Source: Ktedonobacterales bacterium
Lineage (GTDB): Bacteria; Chloroflexota; Ktedonobacteria; Ktedonobacterales; JADMIN01
Length of the DNA stretch: 39,273 nucleotides
Direction: 5' to 3'
Assembly: GCA_025935195.1 (NCBI GenBank)
Contig: JAICVS010000023.1
Coordinates: forward strand, 1-39,273
In this document: one piece after another, positions 8,285 to 16,495 of the stretch
Layout of the letters: each line of letters starts with the position of its first letter
Numbering within the stretch: position 1 is the stretch's first letter
Translations under genes and position numbers: made by a program
Notes under the pieces: model-generated
Seen by the model: the letters and a program-made list of their open reading frames with translations, nothing else
What the model was told of the DNA's origin: nothing
Databases searched by the model: none

Positions 8285-9559
8285 TTAGATGAGATAACCG
8301 CCGGTGAGGAAAAAGGCGGTGAAGAGCGCCTGCAGCGCGAAACCTCCGCTTACGACAATCGTGTCGAGCGCCGGAGAGCGCCTGGTCCAGCGCCCCAGCA
8401 GGAGGAAGATGGGCACGGACGGCAGCAGATAGCGACCGGCAGCCGCGAGTGGGATGCCGTTATCGGCTTTGGGCGCGCTCAGGGCGACGTACAAGAGGCC
8501 GAGCATGAAGAAGGCGAACGCTGGCGGCATGCGCCGGAGATTCCAGAGCGTCAGCACCAGGATGGCGATGACGGGCAGGGCGTCCAGCCAGATGCGCGCG
8601 GCAGACAGCGAGAGCGGTGGAGCGGCGAAGAGGGAGCCAGCGTCGAGACCCAGCGCCTGCCAGAGCGGCATGGGTATGCGATGCCATCCCAACTGCTCCG
8701 CATGCACAAATAGCAATGGATCGCCGAAACGCCACCACAAGAACCCGGCGTAGAGGGCGAGTGCGGCTGGAATCGCGCCAATGACGAAGGCCGCCTCCGC
8801 GAGGCCGCCAGGGGTAAGTCGCGCGATGCGTGACGGCTGACGCCACCCGCGCATCGTCCACCAGCTCCACCACCAGCGCCACCAATGCCGCCGCCTGCCA
8901 TATTCCCAGAGCAATGGGATCAGCAGCACCATGCCGACAGGGCGCGTGAGCGCGGCAAGAAATCCACAGGCCGCCGCCGCGCGCCAGTGCTCGCGACGCG
9001 CAAAAAAGAGGGCAAACACAGCGCACGCAAGGAACAGGCTATCGGCGTAGGCCGCGACGGTGAAGAAGGCGAGCGGGTATGCGGCCAGCGCCCGCATCGC
9101 GCCGGTGGCGGCCTCGGGCCTGTCTTCGCTCGCGGCCAGCAGTCCGACGCCGAAGAACGCCACCAGCGCGGCCGCGTTGCTGATCAGCATGCCGGACACG
9201 ACATGCTGTGCGTCACCCAGCAGCGTGGAGACGCCCGCGACGAGCGCGGGATAGAGCGGGAAGAACGCGGCCTTGCGCGGATCATCATAGCCGCTCGCCG
9301 CGATGCTAACATACCAGCCGACATCGAACCGCTGCCATCCCAGGAAGGACGCCCGCGACGCTGAGGTGCCGGGCGAGACCTGGGCGGATGTGACCAGCGC
9401 GGTGAAGTACGTCATCAGGGCGTAGATGACACGTGTTGCCAGCCAGATCGCGGCCGCCTGAGCGGCGATCCGGAGGTAGGGCAAGCGCGTTGAGCGTGGT
9501 GCGGGCTGGGCAAAGGGTGGAGGTGTCACATCCGTGGGCTGATCGATAGCGGTGTCCAT
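8285..9559 (-). CDS. PIG-V-like integral membrane mannosyltransferase
   Basis: Protein of 424 aa with roughly ten hydrophobic helices. After the first helix comes WQRFDVGWYVSIAASGYDD with an Asp-Trp pair, then KAAFFPLYPALVAG; this arrangement matches the bacterial relatives of GPI mannosyltransferase 2 (PIG-V), GT-C enzymes that use polyprenyl-phosphate sugars on the outer side of the membrane. A Trp/Arg-rich loop (RRRHWWRWWWSWW) lies mid-protein. The last residues are hydrophobic and end at the membrane. The ATG has AGGAGAG just upstream. Acceptor is unknown; glycolipid or protein mannosylation is the usual guess. It stands alone between birA (convergent) and a long non-coding stretch. Confidence 0.8.
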   Translation of the reverse strand: MDTAIDQPTDVTPPPFAQPAPRSTRLPYLRIAAQAAAIWLATRVIYALMTYFTALVTSAQVSPGTSASRASFLGWQRFDVGWYVSIAASGYDDPRKAAFFPLYPALVAGVSTLLGDAQHVVSGMLISNAAALVAFFGVGLLAASEDRPEAATGAMRALAAYPLAFFTVAAYADSLFLACAVFALFFARREHWRAAAACGFLAALTRPVGMVLLIPLLWEYGRRRHWWRWWWSWWTMRGWRQPSRIARLTPGGLAEAAFVIGAIPAALALYAGFLWWRFGDPLLFVHAEQLGWHRIPMPLWQALGLDAGSLFAAPPLSLSAARIWLDALPVIAILVLTLWNLRRMPPAFAFFMLGLLYVALSAPKADNGIPLAAAGRYLLPSVPIFLLLGRWTRRSPALDTIVVSGGFALQALFTAFFLTGGYLI

Positions 9560-10119
9560 GTCTCTCCTGACGTCTTATGCACAGCCAGCCTGTCTGTCGC
9601 GCGTGGCGTGTGTCGGTGCGGGCGCGTGGCATGCAAGCCCTGCACGCATGGACTCTCGTAGACCCCGCGACCAGCGACAAAGGCCGTGCGCATCCGCGCA
9701 CTCAAGGCCGCGTGTCCGTATGCGGATGGACACTGGGAGCCCGTCGGCGCTATCGTATGCTAGCCAACATGCAACTTCTGCCAACGCACTGAACAGATCT
9801 CCCTTCTGAAAATCCCTGCATCGGCTGTCTCACAACGCATGCCTTTTGCAATGCCTGTCATGAGACCAGTTCCGCACATCGTGCGATATGTGAGGCGTTG
9901 GTATGCGCCCCATTCTATAGACCATTCGGCAAATGAACAAGCATCACCGTACGGGTGCGACATCAATCAGACATTTTGAGCAAGGCGGCACGGAACCATC
10001 ACCGCGCCGCCGCGGCTTCCCGGCTTATCAGGTTCCCCTTCCCAGTCATCTACAGTCCGGGATAATCCATCCGCCACGAATCGAGATGACATGTGTCTGA
10101 AGGGCCTGAAGACGAGAGG
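9560..10119. other. Intergenic stretch with no recognised gene
   Basis: Five hundred and sixty bp with lower GC than the neighbours. Short open frames on both strands (up to 85 codons) have no ribosome sites and low-complexity Arg/Ser/His-rich products. A short dyad CACAT-n-ATGTG near 9876-9893 is the only structure I see. Presumably it contains the promoter for the mannosyltransferase gene and the 3' flank of the decayed gene at 10120. Confidence 0.5.
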
Positions 10120-10687
10120 CTAATTCAGGTTGACCTGCGTCACCTTCTCGTCGCCATCGAAGGCTGGACTCCCGTAGGTAGAGCCGCGGCAGAAAGAGAA
10201 TTGATGACCTGTCCCAGCGGCGAAGGGCGGATCGTAATACACGATCCATCCTGATCCGTTGCTGGTACCCCCACCAAGTAGAGCGAACGGAAGCGAGCGC
10301 ACCTGGAAGACCTGAAACAAATCTCCTGGACCACCTGGATCTCCGAGACCCGTGTAGCCGGAGCCATAGAAGCAATAGGCGCCCGCGGTGGTCGTGTCTA
10401 TTTCGAGCTTGTAGTTGAGATCGGAGCAGGGGTGGTCGAAAGAGGTCATCGGTGAGATGCTTTGACCGCTCACCGCGAACCTCACGCACCTGTTCGTAGC
10501 GGGTTGTGTCCGTTGAGTTGAACAGCATGCACAAGGCAGGCCGAACCGCTAACCGCCTGTGGTGCCGCGGCCGCATGTGCAGCCGGCGTTCCGCCTTGCA
10601 GTACGATCGCTGCTGTCAGTACGGCGGCGATCACCACATACGCATGATGCTTGTCAGCGAAGTGAGCAACTGCCTCCCGTTGCGCAT
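10120..10687 (-). pseudogene. Secreted protein gene broken by two frame shifts
   Basis: Read on the minus strand, ATG at 10687 has AAAGGA eight bases upstream and begins MRNGRQLLTSLTSIMRMW, then hits a stop. The hydrophobic core of a signal peptide continues in the next frame (VVIAAVLTAAIVLQGG, cleavage near AAHA-AAA), which ends at a stop near 10482 after HNPLRTGA. The mature domain goes on in the third frame as VRFAVSGQSISPMTSF and runs to the stop at 10120. Each break could be repaired by one inserted base. The product would be a small exported Gly/Ser-rich protein of about 180 aa; its family is not recognised. Sequencing error is an alternative, but neither break is in a homopolymer. Confidence 0.55.
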
Positions 10688-10994
10688 TAGGATGGTCCTT
10701 TCTGCTGAGGGATCGCTTCCCTGCGAAATCGCGGCACTTGAATACCGTCGCACGGCTGGGGGTGGGCGGAAGTCCCACCACGCGCCACCAGCCGATGCCG
10801 ATGTCAGAACTGCTCCGTTTGTTCCCTCCTTTCCCTTACAACCCGTCTTGGACAGGCACAGCCACACAGCTCCTCCACGCGCCGGGGTGCGCGGACGCTT
10901 GACGCTGCCTGTACACTACGCATTAGCAGGCGGCGGCGCGGATGGGTGCGGATCGCCGGCCTGTGTGTGATCGAGTGGGAGCGAGGGGAGAACC
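10688..10994. other. Intergenic region between divergent genes
   Basis: Just over 300 bp between the decayed minus-strand gene and the DUF5654-like gene. It must carry both promoters, but I find no convincing -35/-10 pair. TACACT at 10912-10917 could be a -10 box for the plus-strand gene; its -35 is unclear. No repeat was recognised. Confidence 0.4.
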
Positions 10995-11426
10995 GTGAGC
11001 GAAGATGTGAAAGTGGCCGAGCAGCGGCGCCGCATGGGCCTGCCGCCGCTCCCGCAGGGGTTTGATCCGCGCCGGGCCATAGACCCCGCCGCGATGGAGC
11101 GCATGATGCGCGCGCAGGCGGTGGCCCGCGCGCAGGCGCAGGCGGCGACCACCGTCGTGATCGGCACCATCGTCACGCTGGTCTCGTCCGCGTTCGGTTT
11201 CGTCGCCGCGCTCGCCTGGAACGACGCCATCAATGTCACACTCAACAATTTCCTCCAAACGCAATTCGGTGTCGATCCGACCAAGCAGAGTTCCACGATC
11301 TCCTTGCTGCGCGCCGTCATTTTCACGGTCATCGCCATCATCGCCATCTTCATCCTGCAGCGCGTCGCTGGCCGCTGGGCGAAGAAGGCCGCCATCACCG
11401 CGGCGGCGGGCGAGGGCAGCTATTAG
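10995..11426 (+). CDS. DUF5654-like small membrane protein
   Basis: Membrane protein of 143 aa starting at GTG, with GAGGGGAG upstream. The N-terminal 50 residues are polar, with QRRRMGLPPLPQGFDPRRA and an Ala/Gln/Met-rich helix. Two transmembrane helices follow: TTVVIGTIVTLVSSAFGFVA leading into the signature ALAWNDAI, then VIFTVIAIIAIFILQ. The AFGFVAALAWNDAI motif is that of DUF5654 proteins of archaea and Chloroflexota, for which no function is known. The added N-terminal helical part is longer than in short family members. Family call from memory, moderately sure. Confidence 0.75.
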   Translation: MSEDVKVAEQRRRMGLPPLPQGFDPRRAIDPAAMERMMRAQAVARAQAQAATTVVIGTIVTLVSSAFGFVAALAWNDAINVTLNNFLQTQFGVDPTKQSSTISLLRAVIFTVIAIIAIFILQRVAGRWAKKAAITAAAGEGSY

Positions 11427-11603
11427 CTCGGCTTCGCAAGCGTGGGGTAATGTGTACACACGGCGCGTGTTCCCGCCGCGGGAATGCGCGCCTGTTGCTA
11501 TGAGTGGCATGGTGAGCGCATAATCGAAGCGGCGAGGGCGAAAACCGCGTCACGGCGCGGGACACGCCGGCGGCTATTCAAACCTTTTCAAGGGCGGTGA
11601 GCG

Positions 11604-12710
11604 ATGGCAGCGACGGCGCGCACCCCAGAGTTCGACGAGGATGCGCCGGGCGCATCCGGGACCGCCACCGGCACGCGCGAGCCGGACTACTACGCCGTGC
11701 TCGGCCTGCCCCCGTCCGCCTCCGCCGACGACATCCGCCAGGCCTTCCGCCGTCTCGCCAAGCTCTGGCACCCCGATCACTACGCCACCGCGCCGGATGA
11801 CCTGCGCGAACGCGCCGAGCGCCGCATGCGCGCGCTCACGCGCGCGTACGAAGCGCTGGGCGATCCCATCCGCAAGCACGAATACGACCGCGAGCATGGC
11901 AACGCCGACGGCGCGCACGCGGGCATGGCGAGCGTCGCGCCCGACGCCGAGCCGTTCCCCGGCAGCATCTACTCGCCCATTCCCGGCGTGGTTGGCCCGC
12001 ACATCGTCCGCCCGACGGTAGGGCGCGCAAACGAGACCTACGACGGGCGCCCCGCACCACGCAACACCAACGGCGCCGGCTATCTCGCGGGCACCCTCTG
12101 CCTGATCATCGTCATCGCCATCATCGGGCGCACACTGGGCGGAGGCGGCGAATTCGACGCGGGCGCGGCGCTGGCGCTACTGCTGGCCGCCGCGCTGGGC
12201 GGCTTCGCGCTGCTGCTCTTCAGCGAGGAGTCACCGATCGCGCGCGCCGCCAACGCCTACATGGACGGCGAGCCGCGCATGCGCGACCACCCCCACCCCA
12301 GCCCCGATCACGCCGCCTATCTGGTGCAAGGCGACGAGGCGGACGGCGCGCCGCCGAGCGCCTTCGAGCTGCTGGTGGACGAGGCGCTGGCCGGCGTCCC
12401 GCGCCAGTTCCAGAGCTTTCTAGAGAACGTGGTGGTGCGCGTGATGGAGGAGCCGACGCCTGAACAGGTCGAGCGCATGAAGCTGGAGCCGTGCAGCCTG
12501 CTGCTCGGCCTCTACGAAGGCGTGCCGCTGACCGAGGCGGGCGCCGACCGCGCCGGCCCGAAGATCGTCACCATCTTCCAGCGGCCCATCGAGCAGTACT
12601 GCGGCCACATCCCCAGCCGCATCCGCCGCCAGGTGCGCGCCACCGTGCTGCATGAGCTGGCCCATCACTTCGGCATTGACCACGACGACATGCCCGCCTG
12701 GATCAAGTGA
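11604..12710 (+). CDS. DnaJ-domain / two-helix membrane / zinc metallopeptidase fusion
   Basis: Protein of 368 aa with three parts. Residues about 28-90 are a J-domain, with the essential HPD at 56-58 (LWHPDHY), so it can stimulate an Hsp70. Residues about 155-205 form two transmembrane helices split by a short loop. The C-terminal 130 residues are a Zincin_1-type mini-peptidase: LVDEALAGVPRQF, SLLLGLYEGVPL, ITIF-like KIVTIFQRPIE, and HELAHHFGIDHDD with His350, Glu351, His354 and His360 in HExxHxxGxxH spacing. These peptidase domains are usually free proteins of about 120 aa. Joined to a J-domain at the membrane, it may degrade or process chaperone-delivered clients; that is inference. The following phosphoesterase gene starts eight bases after its stop. 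Confidence 0.85.
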   Translation: MAATARTPEFDEDAPGASGTATGTREPDYYAVLGLPPSASADDIRQAFRRLAKLWHPDHYATAPDDLRERAERRMRALTRAYEALGDPIRKHEYDREHGNADGAHAGMASVAPDAEPFPGSIYSPIPGVVGPHIVRPTVGRANETYDGRPAPRNTNGAGYLAGTLCLIIVIAIIGRTLGGGGEFDAGAALALLLAAALGGFALLLFSEESPIARAANAYMDGEPRMRDHPHPSPDHAAYLVQGDEADGAPPSAFELLVDEALAGVPRQFQSFLENVVVRVMEEPTPEQVERMKLEPCSLLLGLYEGVPLTEAGADRAGPKIVTIFQRPIEQYCGHIPSRIRRQVRATVLHELAHHFGIDHDDMPAWIK

Positions 12711-12717
12711 GGTCGTT

Positions 12718-13215
12718 GTGAGCGACACCCACCGCATCGGCGTGATCTCAGACACGCACATCCCCACGCACGCGCCGCGCGTCCCCGACGCCGCGCTGCG
12801 CGCCTTCGCGGATGTCGAGCTGATCCTGCACGCCGGCGATCTCTCGTCGCTGGCTGTGCTCAATCAACTCTCCGCGTACGCCCCCGTCGAGGCCGTACAG
12901 GGCAACGTCGAGCTGCCCGAAGTACAGGCCGCGCTGCCGATCAAGCGCGAGATCGTGGTCGGCGGCTGCGCCATCGGCCTCATCCACATCCTCGGCGAGC
13001 GCGCCCGCCACGCGCGCACCGCCCGCCGCGAATTTCCAGCCGCCCGCGTCGTCATCTTCGGCCACAGCCACATCCCCTACGCCGAGGATAACGCTGGGCT
13101 GCTGCTGCTCAACCCCGGCAGCGCCACCGTCCGCCGCGCTCAGCCTCACTGCACCGTCGCCATCCTCACCATCACCGACGGCCAGCCGCGCGCCGCCATT
13201 CTGCCACTGCTATAG
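12718..13215 (+). CDS. YfcE/MJ0936-family metallophosphoesterase
   Basis: Cytosolic phosphodiesterase of 165 aa. Metal-binding blocks are all present: DTH in VISDTHIPTH, GD in LHAGDLSS, GN in VQGNVELPE, and the His pair in FGHSHIPY, with the closing LLNPGSATVRR typical of the family. Such enzymes act on phosphodiester substrates with Mn or Ni in vitro; the natural substrate is unknown. GTG 12718 is preferred over the frame opening at 12652, because the longer version would overlap the preceding gene's metal site and add unrelated residues; GAGG lies just upstream. It is likely co-transcribed with the J-domain peptidase gene. Confidence 0.88.
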   Translation: MSDTHRIGVISDTHIPTHAPRVPDAALRAFADVELILHAGDLSSLAVLNQLSAYAPVEAVQGNVELPEVQAALPIKREIVVGGCAIGLIHILGERARHARTARREFPAARVVIFGHSHIPYAEDNAGLLLLNPGSATVRRAQPHCTVAILTITDGQPRAAILPLL

Positions 13216-13300
13216 CGCATCCGCCGGTCACGGGCCCTCCTTCTACGATCCGGCCGATGTTGGCACAGTCACTGCTATTCAGTTCACAGGCTGCGCGGCG

Positions 13301-13367
13301 AGACATGGCGAGACATGGCGAGACATGGCGAGACATGGCGAGACATGGCGAGACATGGCGAGACATG
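13301..13367 (+). repeat. Tandem 10-bp repeat (AGACATGGCG) in a gene leader
   Basis: Six perfect units from 13301 to 13360 and a seventh partial unit (AGACATG, 13361-13367). A preceding GGCG is the tail of an earlier unit. Every unit contains ATG, and because the period is 10 the ATGs cycle through all three frames. The array ends one base before the ribosome site AGGAAGG of the debranching-enzyme gene. Confidence 0.95.
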
Positions 13368-13382
13368 AGGAAGGCCAATCGT

Positions 13383-15656
13383 GTGACGAGCGACATCCAA
13401 CTCAGCGTCTACCCGCATTTCGCCTTCGCCTATCACGGCCGCTCGCTGCTCGTCACGGATCGCGCGGGCGCCATCACCGGAGGGCTGGAGGGCCTGTACG
13501 AGCACGATCTGCGCCTGCTCTCGCGCCTGCGCCTGCTCGTCAACGGCCAACCGCCGCGGCTGGACGCCCTCAGCCCGGTGGACGCCTATTCCTCGCTCGC
13601 CTACTACGTCTGCCCACCGGCGGCAAACGGCGACGCTAGCGGCCAGGGCGGCGGGGAGGAGCGCGACCGCCAGGTGGCGATCCGCGTCGCGCGCTTCGTC
13701 GGCCAGGGCCTGCACGCGGATATCGCGATCACCAACCACGGCCAGACGGAGGCCCGGCTCGATCTCGCCTGGGAGCTGGCCGCCGACTTCGCCGACCTCG
13801 TCGCCGTGCGGAGCGGTGCGCGCCAGCAGAGCGCGCCGATTGACGTGCGCTGGGAAGATGAGCCGGACGGCAATGGCGTGCTGCGCTTCACCTACCGGCA
13901 TCCACAACTGCGGCGCGGCGCCCTCATCCGCCTCAGCCCCTCACCCACAGGCACGCCGCCGGACGCCGCTGCATTCGCCCCGCGCTGGGATGGGCGCTGC
14001 CTGACCTGCACGCTCACCCTCGACCCGCACGAGCGCCGCGCCTTCTGCCTCACCGTCGCCCCCGTGAGCGATGGCGCGATCTCTCCGCCCATCTTCGGCT
14101 GCGACGCCTTCGGTGCGGCGCCCACTGAGGCTGACCGCGCTGCCCGCCGATGGTCCGCGGCGGCCACGCGGCTGGAGACGCCCAACCCCACCGTCCAGCG
14201 CGCCTGGGACCAGGCCATCGCGGACCTGGCCTCACTGGCGCTGGGCATGGGCGCGACGGAGGCCGAGTTCGTCACCCCCGCCGCCGGCATCCCACACTAC
14301 CAGGCGCTCTTCGGCCGCGACGCGCTCACCGCCACCGGACAATCGCTGCTCTTCTCCCCCGTCCCGGCCGAGGGCGCGTTGCGCCTGCTCTCACGCCACC
14401 TGGGCACCAAAGACGATCCGCGCTACGACGAGCAGCCGGGGCGTGTCGCGCAGCAGATCCGCGACGACCCGCTGGCGCTGCTCGGCAAGGCGCCGTACCT
14501 GCGCTACTACGGCGACTACGCCGCCCCCTGCGCCCTCCTCGTCCTCGTCGGCGCGCACCACCTCGTCGTTGGCGACGACGACCTCACGCGCCAGTTCCTC
14601 GATCCGGCCCGCCGTGTGTTGGACTGGCTGGACGGACCCGCCGATCTGGATGGCGACGGCTTCCTGGAGTATTACTCCCACGCGCCGGGCGGCCAGAAGC
14701 ATCAGGGGTGGAAGGACTCCGGCAACGGCGTCGTGTACGCGGACGGACGGCAGGTCGCGCCGCCGATTGCGCCGTGCGAGATTCAGGGCTACTGGTACGC
14801 GGCCAAGCTGCTCATGGCCGAGGTCTTCTTCACCCTCGGCGACCGCTCGCGCGCCCTCGAGCTCGCGCGCTCGGCCGCCGACCTGCGGCGCCGCTTCACC
14901 GAGCGCTTCTGGATGCCCGAGGAACGCTTCATCGCCTTCGCGCTGGATGCGGAGAAGCGCCAGGTCAAGAGCATCGTCTCCAACGCCGCGCACTGCCTGG
15001 CGACCGGCATCGTCGCCCGCGAGCACGCGACCGACGTGGTGCGCCGCCTGATGGCCCCCGATATGTTCTCCGGCTGGGGTATGCGCACCCTCTCAGCCGA
15101 TCATCCGTCTTTCAACCCGTTCAGCTACCACCTCGGCTCGGTCTGGCCCGTCGAGAACGCGACGGCCGCCTTCGGCATGATGCGCTACGGCTTCCACGAT
15201 GAGGCCGCCGCGCTCGCGCGGGGCGTCTTCGATGCGGCCGCCCTCTTCGAGCAGCGCCGGCTGCCAGAGACGTTCGGCGGGCTCCAGCGCGACGAGCGCC
15301 ACCCGCACCCCGGCATCTACCCGGATGCCTGCGCGCCGCAGGCATGGTCCGCCAGCGCCGTCGCCTGGCTCGTGCAGGCCATGCTCGGCCTTTGGACCTA
15401 TGCGCCCTTGCGTGCGCTCGTGATCGATCCGCATCTGCCGGAGTGGCTGCCAGAGCTGACGCTGCGCAATCTGCGCGTCCGGGACGCCACGGTCACGATC
15501 CGCTTCACGCGCGACGCCAGCGGCCACACCGATTATCGCGTGATCGAGCGCGCCGGCCGCCTGCACGTCCTGCGCCAGCCCTCGCCACAAGCGCTCGATG
15601 TGGGACTGGGAACCCGGCTCCACGATCTGGTCGAGTCGCTGCTGCCCGGCCATTGA
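13383..15656 (+). CDS. Amylo-alpha-1,6-glucosidase (glycogen debranching type)
   Basis: Cytosolic hydrolase of 757 aa that removes alpha-1,6-linked glucose or shorter branches from glycogen-like glucans. The N-terminal 270 residues form the GDE_N_bis beta-sandwich (YPHFAFAYHGRSLLVTDRAG, HDLRLLSRL); the rest is an (alpha/alpha)6 barrel with FGRDALTATGQSL, HQGWKDSGNGVVYADG, EIQGYWYAAKLL and YPDACAPQAWSASAV. GTG 13383 is chosen because AGGAAGG lies eight bases upstream; starts at 13365 or 13257 would translate the 10-bp repeat into a WRDMARHGET-like tail that no family member would be expected to have. Glycogen, trehalose or glucosylglycerate-type glucans are possible substrates. It is monocistronic here. 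Confidence 0.88.
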   Translation: MTSDIQLSVYPHFAFAYHGRSLLVTDRAGAITGGLEGLYEHDLRLLSRLRLLVNGQPPRLDALSPVDAYSSLAYYVCPPAANGDASGQGGGEERDRQVAIRVARFVGQGLHADIAITNHGQTEARLDLAWELAADFADLVAVRSGARQQSAPIDVRWEDEPDGNGVLRFTYRHPQLRRGALIRLSPSPTGTPPDAAAFAPRWDGRCLTCTLTLDPHERRAFCLTVAPVSDGAISPPIFGCDAFGAAPTEADRAARRWSAAATRLETPNPTVQRAWDQAIADLASLALGMGATEAEFVTPAAGIPHYQALFGRDALTATGQSLLFSPVPAEGALRLLSRHLGTKDDPRYDEQPGRVAQQIRDDPLALLGKAPYLRYYGDYAAPCALLVLVGAHHLVVGDDDLTRQFLDPARRVLDWLDGPADLDGDGFLEYYSHAPGGQKHQGWKDSGNGVVYADGRQVAPPIAPCEIQGYWYAAKLLMAEVFFTLGDRSRALELARSAADLRRRFTERFWMPEERFIAFALDAEKRQVKSIVSNAAHCLATGIVAREHATDVVRRLMAPDMFSGWGMRTLSADHPSFNPFSYHLGSVWPVENATAAFGMMRYGFHDEAAALARGVFDAAALFEQRRLPETFGGLQRDERHPHPGIYPDACAPQAWSASAVAWLVQAMLGLWTYAPLRALVIDPHLPEWLPELTLRNLRVRDATVTIRFTRDASGHTDYRVIERAGRLHVLRQPSPQALDVGLGTRLHDLVESLLPGH

Positions 15657-15743
15657 GCGCGCGGCCTCCCCGCGCTCCGCCATGCGCTGAGGAGCGCCGA
15701 TAACCGCCAGATCATGCCGCCGGACCGGCGGCTAGAGAACAGG

Positions 15744-16361
15744 TCAGTTCTCGAAGACGCGGCTCCGCTGGATCGGGTAGCCGCTGCGCAGACAGTCATT
15801 CTCCGACCGCAGCGCGTTAGTCTGGTAATCCGCGGGAACCACGACGTAGTTGAACTGCCAGATCGGGCTGTACTTCTCCATCCCCGGCACCGAGTCGTAG
15901 ATGTTGAGCTGTCCCGGCACGGTCTCCGGCTCCGCTGTGGGATGGCCGGCCTCATCCAGATCGACCGCATGGACGATCTGGTACTCCTGCGCGACTTTCA
16001 CGCGCTCCGGCTCGACATCCACCGCGCCCAGGTCCAGCGCATAGACCAGCTTGCCGTCGAACCAGACCTGCTCGATGGACTGGCCGAACACATTCTCGTA
16101 GGTCAGCGCCTCCAGCCCATCCGGCAGGAATTGCGGCCCCTCGCCGCGCTCGCGCAACACCCCCTCCGCGACCGACCACGGCCGCTCCTCGGCCGTCAAC
16201 GGCTGCCCCGGCGCGGCGCGCTCCGGCGCAACCGTCGGACTGGCCGCCGCCGCTGTCTCACCCCCCGCACCGCCGCCGGCCGGGCTGCCAGGTGTGCCCA
16301 GCGGAACGCCGAGCAAGCTTCCTACAGTGAGCTGTGGCCGTTCGCCTTCATCGCCAGACAT
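15744..16361 (-). CDS. Candidate encapsulin cargo with N-terminal loading peptide
   Basis: Protein of 205 aa with no signal peptide or membrane helix. Residues 11-18 read LTVGSLLG, which matches the Family 1 cargo-loading motif (LTVGSL, LGIGSLKG). Residues 20-60 are a Gly/Ala/Pro/Thr-rich linker, as normally separates a loading peptide from a cargo domain. The folded part (about 60-205) has WSVAEGVL, QVWFDGKLVYALDLGAV, QEYQIVHAVDLDEAGHP, YSPIWQFNYVVVPADY and LRSENDCLRSGYP. It lacks ferritin, hemerythrin and DyP peroxidase motifs, and has few His or Cys. The SPIW...LRS pattern faintly recalls uncharacterised secreted DUF7482-like domains. GAGGAGGG precedes the ATG. It is divergent from the shell gene. 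Cargo status is inference from motif and context. Confidence 0.75.
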   Translation of the reverse strand: MSGDEGERPQLTVGSLLGVPLGTPGSPAGGGAGGETAAAASPTVAPERAAPGQPLTAEERPWSVAEGVLRERGEGPQFLPDGLEALTYENVFGQSIEQVWFDGKLVYALDLGAVDVEPERVKVAQEYQIVHAVDLDEAGHPTAEPETVPGQLNIYDSVPGMEKYSPIWQFNYVVVPADYQTNALRSENDCLRSGYPIQRSRVFEN

Positions 16362-16495
16362 GCGGCCCTCCTCGCGTCAAGCGCTGCATCAAGCAGTGGC
16401 ACGACTGGTGCTGTACGCTCCTTTAGCGCCTACACACAATTGTATGCCATTCCTATGCACGTTTGCGTGCATGTTTGTGCCGCGGGGGGTGCGCG
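16362..16495. promoter_or_regulatory. Divergent promoter region of cargo and encapsulin genes
   Basis: This 134-bp spacer is the only space for both promoters. It is richer in A/T around 16430-16475 than its surroundings. On the minus strand TGGCA-TACAAT (plus 16439-16444) looks like an extended -10 box for the cargo gene. A direct repeat TCAAGC lies at 16377-16382 and 16389-16394, 12 bp apart, in the cargo leader. The dyad at 16455-16472 is listed separately. Encapsulin has a G-rich ribosome site (GGGGGGTG) seven bases from its ATG. Confidence 0.5.
16455..16472. promoter_or_regulatory. Perfect 7-bp dyad, operator candidate
   Basis: ATGCACG-TTTG-CGTGCAT: both 7-bp arms are exact, with a 4-bp spacer. 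It covers the -35 position of the proposed cargo promoter and lies 23 bp upstream of the encapsulin ATG. A dimeric regulator bound here could control both genes. As RNA it would also form a hairpin in the encapsulin leader. Confidence 0.6.

Noticed and set aside
9552..9966. Short frames of 60-85 codons on both strands
   Set aside because: No ribosome sites and biased composition; treated as non-coding.
12652..12717. N-terminal extension of the phosphoesterase
   Set aside because: Overlaps the previous gene's catalytic region and precedes the conserved first strand; GTG 12718 suits the family length.
13257..13382. Debranching enzyme starting at 13257 or 13365
   Set aside because: It would translate the 10-bp repeat, and AGGAAGG is correctly placed only for GTG 13383.
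16463..16495. Upstream TTG start for the encapsulin
   Set aside because: It would add a Cys-rich tail absent from encapsulins and start inside the dyad; ATG 16496 gives the conserved N terminus.
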